A DNA stretch of 64,000 nucleotides from Lathyrus oleraceus (lineage: Eukaryota > Streptophyta > Magnoliopsida > Fabales > Fabaceae), in NCBI RefSeq assembly GCF_024323335.1, contig NC_066581.1, positions 180,971,330-181,035,329 on the forward strand, in the 5' to 3' direction. This document shows positions 56,184 through 64,000 of this stretch, piece by piece. The number at the start of each line of letters is the position of its first letter. Position 1 is the first letter of the stretch. A model generated the notes under the pieces. That model saw only the letters and a program-made list of their open reading frames with translations. It did no database searches and was not told the origin of the DNA. A program made the translations under genes and the position numbers.

Positions 56184-57489
56184 AATACTACCCTGCTCCA
56201 CTACCCTTGAGGTTGGACGAGTCGTCCATCGATAGAACCCATTGCTCGGGCATTTCTTTTAAGGTGGGAGAACTCAACTCTATTAAAAAATATGCCAATA
56301 CTTGTGACTTGATGTTTTTCGTGGGTGCATACTTGATGTCATATTTGGACAGTTATACCGCATAGGCTACCTTCCTGCCTTCCAGATTTGGCTTCTTCAG
56401 GGTTCATTTTATGAGGTAGTTTATCTTCACTATGATGGGGTGGCCCTTAAAGTACTATATGAGTTTCCTGTCTGTAATTACTACTGCCAAAGCTAATCGT
56501 TCAATCTTTCGATAACAAATTTCCGCTCCTTTGAGAACTTTGTTGACAAAGTAAACTGAAATCTCATCTCCATCATTGTCCCGAACTAATACTGAGCAAA
56601 TAGCCTTCTCGGATACTTCTAAATACAACATAAGTGGTGAATTTTACTTCGGACGAACCAAGATCGGCGAAATAGACAGGAATTGCTTTAGATCCATGAA
56701 TTCCCTTTCAGATTCTTCTATCCACTTGAACTATTCTGACTTCTTTATGGTTGTGAAGAAATGTATGGACTTGTCGCCTGCACAAGACAAAAATTGGCAC
56801 AAGGTGGCTAATCTCTCGATTAGCTGTTGGACTTCTTTCACTGATGTCGGGCGTCTCAAATTATTGATTGCATGACACTTGTATTTATTTTCCTCTATCC
56901 CCCGATGTGTCAGCATAAAACCTAGAAATTTTTCGGCTTGTACCCCGAAGGAGTACTTGTGGGATTAAGTCTCATGTCAAACTTCCTTATTGCTTCAAAA
57001 GTTTCTTTCAAGTCATATACATGTTTTACTTCCTCTTGGGTCTTGACTAACATATCATAAACATATATTTCAAGGTTTCTTCCTATCTATGCTAAGAAGA
57101 CCATGTCCATCAACCTCTGATATGTAGCCCCATTATTTTTAAGACCGAATGACATTACTTCTTAGTAATATTGTTTATGTCGGTCATGAATGTTGTTTTG
57201 GGAGCATCGCTCATGCTCATTCCTATTTGATAGTACCCTAAATAGGCATCCATGAAGCTGAGCAAACGGAACCCATTTGCAACATTGATCAGACTGTCAA
57301 TATGTGGCAATGGATAGAGTTCCTTTGGGTAAGCTTTGTTAAGATCAATGAAATCTACACACATACGCCACTTTCCTAACTTCTTCTTCACCATGACAAC
57401 ATTGTATAACCAGGTAGGGTATTTTATTTTTTGGATGAATCCCGCCTTCAAAAGCTTACCGACCTCCTATGTGAAGGCTTTCCTGAAGG
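56184..57489 (-). pseudogene. Tat-like gypsy pol remnant (element D): RT, RNase H, start of second RNase H
   Basis: The minus-strand reading begins at 57489 with the RT (LKAGFIQKIKYPTWLYNVVM, KKLGKWRMCVDFIDLNKAYP, LYPLPHIDSLINVANGFRLL, FMDAYLGYYQIGM). After a break near 57155 come the region around the active site and RNase H (56916-56300: INNLRRPTSVKEVQQLIERL, EVSEKAICSVLV and FVNKVLKGAE). It ends with the start of the second RNase H (EQWVLSMDDSSNLKGSGAG near 56240). The rest is at 10746 and below. There are many stops. It is cut at 57489 by an unrelated LTR. Confidence 0.85.
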
Positions 57490-58205
57490 TGTGAAAAACA
57501 CAAGAAAAGGGGGTTTGAATTGGGTTTTACAAAACAAAAGCTTTTTGCAACTCAAGAGCACCATTTAACAAGTTAATGAAAATGAGATGAAGACACAAGT
57601 ATTTTTATCCTGGTTCACTTGAAACTCAAAGCTACTTCAGTCCACCCACCAAAGTAATTTTTCCTTATACATAAGGACTTAATCCACTATAATCAACCGA
57701 TTACAATAATCACAAAGAATAACCTTCTTTGTCTTCTCATGGATCCAACTATACCCTAGTCTTCTTAAGGACTCATAAGGAATAACCTTATTTGTCTTCT
57801 CAAGGATAACCTCCTTAAGTAATCAAACAAAAAGTTTGAATAATATTTTGTGTTTTACAAGTTTCCTCTATACAAGCAGATTTTACACAAATGATAAACA
57901 AATACTTAAATAAAAATTATGTACAAAAAAATGATAGCTTTTTACAAATAAATAGACTTGTAAAATTTTTTGTAACACTGACATATTACTTCAAGTCTCC
58001 AATTCTTACTTATATAGCATAAGAAGAAGACCATTTAGAGGAAAAAAATGGGGAAATCTCATAGACTGATTGTCCACTGATGGATGGGGAAAGGAGTGAA
58101 ACTACACACTGTCTTTCACCCACAAAATCAATGACAGGCGTGATGTATAGTATTACCCTTGCCCATGAAAATAGGTAGTGGAAAGGATATTTTATTTGAA
58201 CTATG
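57490..58205 (+). mobile_element. LTR fragment starting TGTGAAAAACACAAG
   Basis: Starts precisely where the RT reading of element D stops. GGGGGTTTGAATTGGGTTTT and the block with TATTTTTATCCTGGTTCACT and 'AGTCCACCCACC' are typical of a common legume LTR family, probably copia. It is interrupted at 58205 by the next LTR. No coding part lies in the window. Confidence 0.6.
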
Positions 58206-60397
58206 TGTAGCAGTAAATTCATGACCATTAAGCTACGGATAAACTTAATGTCAATAAAACCAGAGTCACCACCGCGCTTTTATTGTTTCCAAAGGAAAAG
58301 GGAAAAGTACGAACAAAACCCAAAGATAAGAAGTTTTCAAATCAAAACTAATAAAATTCCAGAGATTACAGGTAAGGGGGTTGGTTACAAAGAGGGAAGG
58401 TGTTAGCATCCAAAGTGTCCTAGGTATTCCTAGGGAGCCCTTTTTTTATGTGTGTATGTGTTTTGGCATAAAAGATGTTTGCAATAATTAGAGTGGGGAG
58501 ATGATAAAAGAATTCATTAATTATATTTTTGTGTTTGACAAGACCTTCGGACTTGTGCCTACGTACCAACATAAAAATGAGGGATCAAAACCTCGTAGTT
58601 CGTGGTATCAATTTCAAAGTGAGTTGATTGCTTTTAACAAAAGTTTAAGTTGGAAAGGGGCACAATAGGCCTAAAACCATTTGAATGAGTGTTAGTTCTT
58701 TTTGTATTTTGAAATTTTAAGTCAAGTATGGTTAGGTTCATTTACAAGTTTGATTAAGAAAGAGAAGTTAAAAATGTGATGGCATAAGGCCAAAGTTTCT
58801 AATTTGCAATAAAGAGTCTAAGTTTAAAAATCACAAGAAAATAAGGTTTTTGAAAGGGGGGAGGGATTTGAAATTTAAGAAATGGGAGGAGATGAAGAGA
58901 CTAATCCTAAGCAAAAATTTAAAAGTTAAGAGTTGAAAAGATCTGACCGGTGGAATGCAATCCAATAGACATGAATGTCTTATAGAAACCCACTTTTCCT
59001 TTGGATTTAAAGATCAACTAATATCAATAAGCAAGTAAGATGAAGAGCAAGGCATCAAATAAACATAGCCACATCCAAGCTAACAACTCCATAGTCTTCT
59101 TCATAATCTTCCCCAGGTATTAGATGACATACTCTTTGAATGGCTTAAAATAAGGCATTAGACACAGGTTCAAAGTAACATTTGCATCAAGACCATGTAG
59201 CAGATGAACTCAAAAGGGATCTCAATACTTGCATCAGATGAAAGTTCAATTCAGAATGGCTTGGCTTCAGAAAAAGTTGGCATTGCCGAGTCCTTTTGCA
59301 TAGGGAGTATTGTCTAATTCTAAGTCCAAGTCTCAGATCAAATCCAACAGTCCACACAAACATTTTTAAGGGTTTTTGTTGTTATTATATACATTAAGGT
59401 CCTAAGACCACAAACACAAACAAGGTACAAGACAAGTATATACAATCACAATATATTAACAACATATGGCTCAAGTGAGCAAAGTAAAAATGGCATTAAA
59501 ATAAACAAGTTAAATGATATGTATAATGGTAAATGATAAAAGAGCTTGAATTTAAAGTGCATAAGGTAAATTACTTGGAATTAAAAGTTAGTCAAATGTT
59601 AGTTGATTAGATGTTAGTATTGTTTTTGCTTTTCAATTGTTTAAGTCATTCTTTGGAGAACACTCAACCCTCTATTCACAAGCATGGATCCTTGAACCAA
59701 GACATCTTCCAAAGGAAGGAAAAGAGGCCAAGTTTCCACACAATACCATGAAAGGGGGGAGACTTACAATCTCACTTAGTAGAATGCTATCCTTTTGGGT
59801 CAAAATTTAGCGCTATGTTAAGCAATCGTAATTGGACTTATGTAGAAGTCACAACTATCTGAGGTCGGGCAATAGAAATGTTAGTGTTAATGCATGTTAG
59901 AGAGATGGTATAATGAACCATACTCCTAAAACATACCACAGTTAAAATAAAATGGCAAAAGGGTGGACACAATTTCATCCATACTTGTATTGGTTTATCA
60001 ACCAATTAGCCTTAGGATATAGAGATATCATAGGTCAATGGAATGAATGAGATAGAAGGGGATTGAAGATGAAGAGGGAGGGGAAATGAGACAAACACAA
60101 ATTAGACAAGGGAAGGATTTTATCAAATTAAAATCATTCATTCATTTTGGGAGATGAAATATACGTTTCATCAATCCCCTAAATCCAATGATTTAATACA
60201 ACAAAGTCAAACCAACCTTGACCAAGGCCCAAACACAATAGTCAAACTTCACAAGTCAATAAAAATAGCTCAACAGAATTTATTCACAATTAAACAATTC
60301 AAAATCAATTAAAAATGCATTAAATTAAATTATGTTTGATCAAAAACCTAAAACCTCTTCAAAACACCAAAGAAATGGCCAAGAGATTTATCATAGG
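58206..60397 (-). mobile_element. Ogre-type LTR, related to element A
   Basis: TGTAGCAGTAAATTCATGAC starts at 58206, and the similarity to 15373-16900 and to 23095-24160 runs in order. It contains the conserved block at 59807 and a near-palindrome at 60153-60172 that corresponds to 23906-23925. It breaks off at TTTATCATAGGAAA, where the related LTR at 24150 continues differently. Confidence 0.78.
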
Positions 60398-63300
60398 AAA
60401 GGATGAGAAGAGAATATACAAATTATTTACATTTTGTGTTTGGATGGATAAACCCATTGCCTACGTACCATCTTAAAAAAGATTAGGATCAAAACCTCGT
60501 AGTTCGGGGTAAAAATCTCAAAACAAGTTGGTGAATTGATTGGTCCAAAAGCCTTAAGGTCTTTCGTTATCCAAGGGAGAAAACTCAACCTAAAACCACA
60601 AATCCACTATGTGAGAATAGCTTCAACCTGCTAGTGAGGGGTTAACCCTATAATAAGCATGGAAGACTCATTGTCCATCACTAAGGATATAGGTGAGTAT
60701 TACATCTACCACAAAGATAACTCAAACCTAATAGCTAAAGGTTATGAAAAAAGTTTTGATTATAAAGTGGCCTTTGAAACCACAAAAAGACATTTGAATG
60801 GGTTATATTTACCAATTAGAAGTATATACAAAATGGTCAAAGTGGACTTAAATATTCAATTCAAAATGAGTATTATGAAAAGAAAGTTTGAAAATCAAAA
60901 GCATAAGGCTTAGGTTTCTAATGTTGAACAGAAGTGTTAATGTTTGCACAAAAGTTTTGGCTTGGGTTAGAGTGGAGAGAAGAAGAAGAAGGGCTAAAGT
61001 CCTAAGCATGCAAGAGGTAAGGAATAAGAAACAAAACCACAATGGAGTTCCTCTCTTGAGATCATATTGATGATCCAAGTAGCTCCCATCCTTTGGAATA
61101 AGCAATTACACAAAGCATAAACTCAAGCAATCATCAATCAAAGTGGATTCTTGGAAAGACTCCTCAATGCATCTTGGATCTCTCTCTCTTAGAAGCTCAT
61201 GGTAATGGTTCTTCAATTAGGCTCAAGTGGGAACTCCTAGCACAAAGAAAACACACATCAAAAGGTTCTATAACACAATCAAAGAATGGACAAGAGGGAG
61301 TTTAGAATATGGTCCTTTCAAAGTCATCTTCAATATTAAGCATTCTAAAGGCCCAATGCCTAGTTGCTCTTTGACTTTTTATAGCACTCTAAAGGCCCAA
61401 TGCCTAGTTCCTCTTTGAACTCCATTTTCTTGGGTAAGGCCCAATGCCTAGTCCATTTTGTCCAATTCTTTGCATTTTTGTCCACATCAATCAAAACAAA
61501 ACACAAGCACAATAGTATATACACAATTATGTGCTCAAGTGATCAAAAGGCAAATGACATTAACATAAACATGTGCTCAGGTGAGCAAAGAGAAAAGCAA
61601 ATGGATAATATGTGCAAGAATAGTAAATTGCATAAAAGTAAAGAGCAATAAGTAATTGTTAATGGTTAGTGTTAGTAGTTAGTGTGCCATAAGGCAAAAT
61701 TTAGCGCTATGTTAAGCAATCGTAATTGGACTTATGTAGAAGTCACAACTATCTGAGGCCGGTCAATAATAATGTAGGCAACAACACAAGTTAGAAGTCT
61801 TGATTAATGAACCAAGTTCCAACAACTTGCCATGCCAAAAAGATGAAGAGAATTGATCTTGTATTGGTTTAAGCCCTTTGCATGATTTAGAAAACAACCC
61901 ATCCTTAATGCAAAGCCATTCACTTGATCAATTGATCAAGATGAATTAGATTTGAATCAAGGAAGATTAAGTCTCCCTAATCAATGCTAACTTATCAACC
62001 TTCAACTCATTGATCAAAAAGAAAAAGGAAGAAGAAGTGAAAGGAGATGAATAATGGAAAAGGAATAAAGAAAGAATAAAGTGCATAAGGTGAAAATAAA
62101 AATGTACCAATCCATGTGTATTGACCAAATGACATTGAAAGTCAAAGTCAAACAATTAGAAATCAGAAAGGAGATGAAGATTGGAAATTAAACAATAAAC
62201 AAAATATTTTTGGCTTTTATTATTAAAATAAACTTGAATTAAAGAGATAAAGAAAGGTAAAACTTCAAAATCACTTCAAATCAACCTTGAAAGGTCCAAA
62301 TGATTTATCCCAAGTTCAACAAGGTCAAACAAACTTTGACAAAAAATTTCAGCATTTTTAAAAGTCAGAAACTATTTTTAATCAATTAAAAATGAATAAA
62401 AATAACCTAATTGAAATAAAATCTCAAATAAATCTCATATCATTTAAAAATTTGATGAGAATATTTTTCATAGATTCATCATCATCCAAATAGGTTAGGA
62501 AAATATTTTTGTATTTTTTGAATATCAAAAACTATTTAAAATGAATTAAAAATAACCAGAAAAGAGAAAATTCACAAAAAATATCAAATGACCAAATAAA
62601 AAATATTAAAAATCAGAATTAGAAACTAGAAATTATTTGGAGAAGAATGCAATTGGTCCCATATTTTTTGGATTTAAAATGAAGAAGATATTGAGTTTTG
62701 AAAATAATGGAAATAAAAGAAATTAAAATCAGAAAATAGAAATTCAAAAAAACCAGGAGCGTTAGATCTGAGCTCATTAATTGAGCTGGAAGATCATACG
62801 CTCCAGAAGCGCGCTTCCACCATAGGTCCAAGTCCACGCGTGACACAATGGGTAAATAAAAGTCATAACAAGCGAAGGCTAGGATTAGATATAGAAAATG
62901 CATCCAACAATCCAGATTGGATCTGGCAATGGGACGGCCACCGGAGCCACCTTCTTCTCCGGTGAGCTTGTGTTTTCCGGCCAAAATTGCAGGCAACCAA
63001 AACTTAACCAAAATACACGATCCATACATCTTTGGAAAGCTGGGATGATGTACATCATCCCTGTGCCACTCAATTCCACTCTAGATCTCTATATTGAGAG
63101 AAATCAGAGATGGAAGTTCTGTAGTGTTCATCATGAACTTGATGGATTTCAAAAATTAAATGTACCGTAATGATGCCTCTATTGAGAGGACTTCAGCCAA
63201 CACAAGATCCAAGCAAATAGAGCAATAGATGATGAGTTTCGAAGAAAATACTAGTTGAAGAACAAACTTGGATTCTGGAAATTTGAGCCTGATTCCTTGC

Positions 63301-64000
63301 TTCCTTTACCAAAACAGAAGATCAATGGAGTAGAGGATGAAGGTTTAGAAGCTCTAGATCCAAAGATTTAACCAGATGTGGTTGAATTTTGGATCTGAAT
63401 TTTGCAGCATTTCAGGTTGATTCCTGGATGAATTTTGAGGAGTAAGGTCCTTATTTATAGATGGAATGGCAAGGAGAGGGTCATGCAATCCGTGTGCATG
63501 AAATTGGATATTCATTGCATGGGCTTGCATGATCACTCAAAAGGCCCAAATTCAATGCCAAATGCAATCTGAAATCATACCAAAGTGAAATGGACGTGTA
63601 ATTTGAACGGTAATTGCTTGTGCATGGAATATTGAGGTGTTATGCATAATTGAACCAAAAACTTCTCCTCTTCGAAAATACCATTTGCCAAATCCAAACA
63701 TGATCATGTGAGTAATGGTTGGAAAGGTTTTGATGTAAGGAACAATTGTTATGTTAGGAAAAAATCCATTTGAAATGTGGAAATTGGTGAATTTGGAGTT
63801 TAAAGTGCAAGGTGCAAAACATGTAAAGGCAAAGTTTCTAAATTTGGCCAATGTTCAAGCCCTTCTATTTTGATGATGCAAGCCTCAAATGAAAAAACCC
63901 CCAACATCAAAGTTGTAGATCTTTTCAAGAAAATCAAAATGGACTTACATTTTGCTTCATTTGGATTTTTGATGAAAGAGTTATGGGCACTTGAAGTTGG
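60398..64000 (-). mobile_element. Second LTR copy joined in, related to the solo LTR
   Basis: GGATGAGAAGAGAATATACA and all that follows is collinear with 39113-42470 of the solo LTR. It starts in the middle of the LTR, not at a terminus, so the junction is a deletion or recombination product. It contains the conserved blocks at 60462 and 61700, and the inverted CCGGAG/CTCCGG patches near 62940. The open frame 60659-60913 is discussed as a finding. It extends past the window. Confidence 0.8.

Overview
The window looks like repeat-dense nuclear DNA from a plant with a large genome, most likely a legume of the Fabeae/Trifolieae kind. This is inferred from very long Ty3/gypsy LTR elements of Ogre (Tat-lineage) type and one SIRE/Maximus-type Ty1/copia element. 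I see no convincing host gene, tRNA, rRNA or CRISPR array. Almost everything can be read as transposons inserted into transposons.

The oldest recognisable layer is a decayed Tat-like gypsy element (here 'D', minus strand). Its RT and RNase H lie at 56184-57489. Its second RNase H and integrase continue at 9330-10746. Between them sits a second minus-strand gypsy element ('B'), bounded by a perfect 5-bp target duplication (CCTAT at 10747-10751 and 56179-56183). Element B runs from 10752 to 56178 and would be about 19.2 kb without later insertions. Its parts are: LTR with primer binding site at 36580 (continuing rightwards to 56178), an Ogre-type ORF1, gag, protease, a candidate intron, RT/RNase H, second RNase H, integrase, a 3' region with a tandem minisatellite, and the other LTR at 10752-14415.

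Element B was hit three times. (1) Element 'A' (15373-26692) went into its minisatellite, and the repeat phase continues across the insertion. (2) A 4.57-kb solo LTR (38818-43388, duplication GAAAT) went into its right LTR. (3) A young SIRE-type copia element (45040-55335, duplication TTATG) went into the same LTR. For (2) and (3) the other LTR of B supplies the unoccupied target site. Element A itself carries an unresolved block (16911-21192) of opposed LTR fragments.

The left 9 kb holds the end of an LTR (1-112), several minisatellites, a long LTR-like stretch in plus orientation, and a 61-bp minisatellite that probably belongs to the 3' region of D. The right end holds a fragment of another LTR (57490-58205), an Ogre-type LTR (58206-60397) and a joined piece of a second LTR copy (60398-64000).

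The most interesting signal is in the copia element. A 12-bp motif, consensus TGCATCGATACA, occurs twelve times in U3 as six pairs. Within pairs the spacing is 20-21 bp, and pair to pair it is 52-53 or 71-74 bp, so all distances are close to whole helical turns. The same motif with the same spacing (21, 53, 72-73 bp) occurs again upstream of the element's third reading frame, followed by a TATA-like box, a pyrimidine patch, telo-box motifs and the ATG. This suggests that the third gene has its own internal promoter copied from, or related to, the LTR promoter. No membrane segments are seen in that third protein, although it sits where SIRE elements carry an 'env-like' gene.
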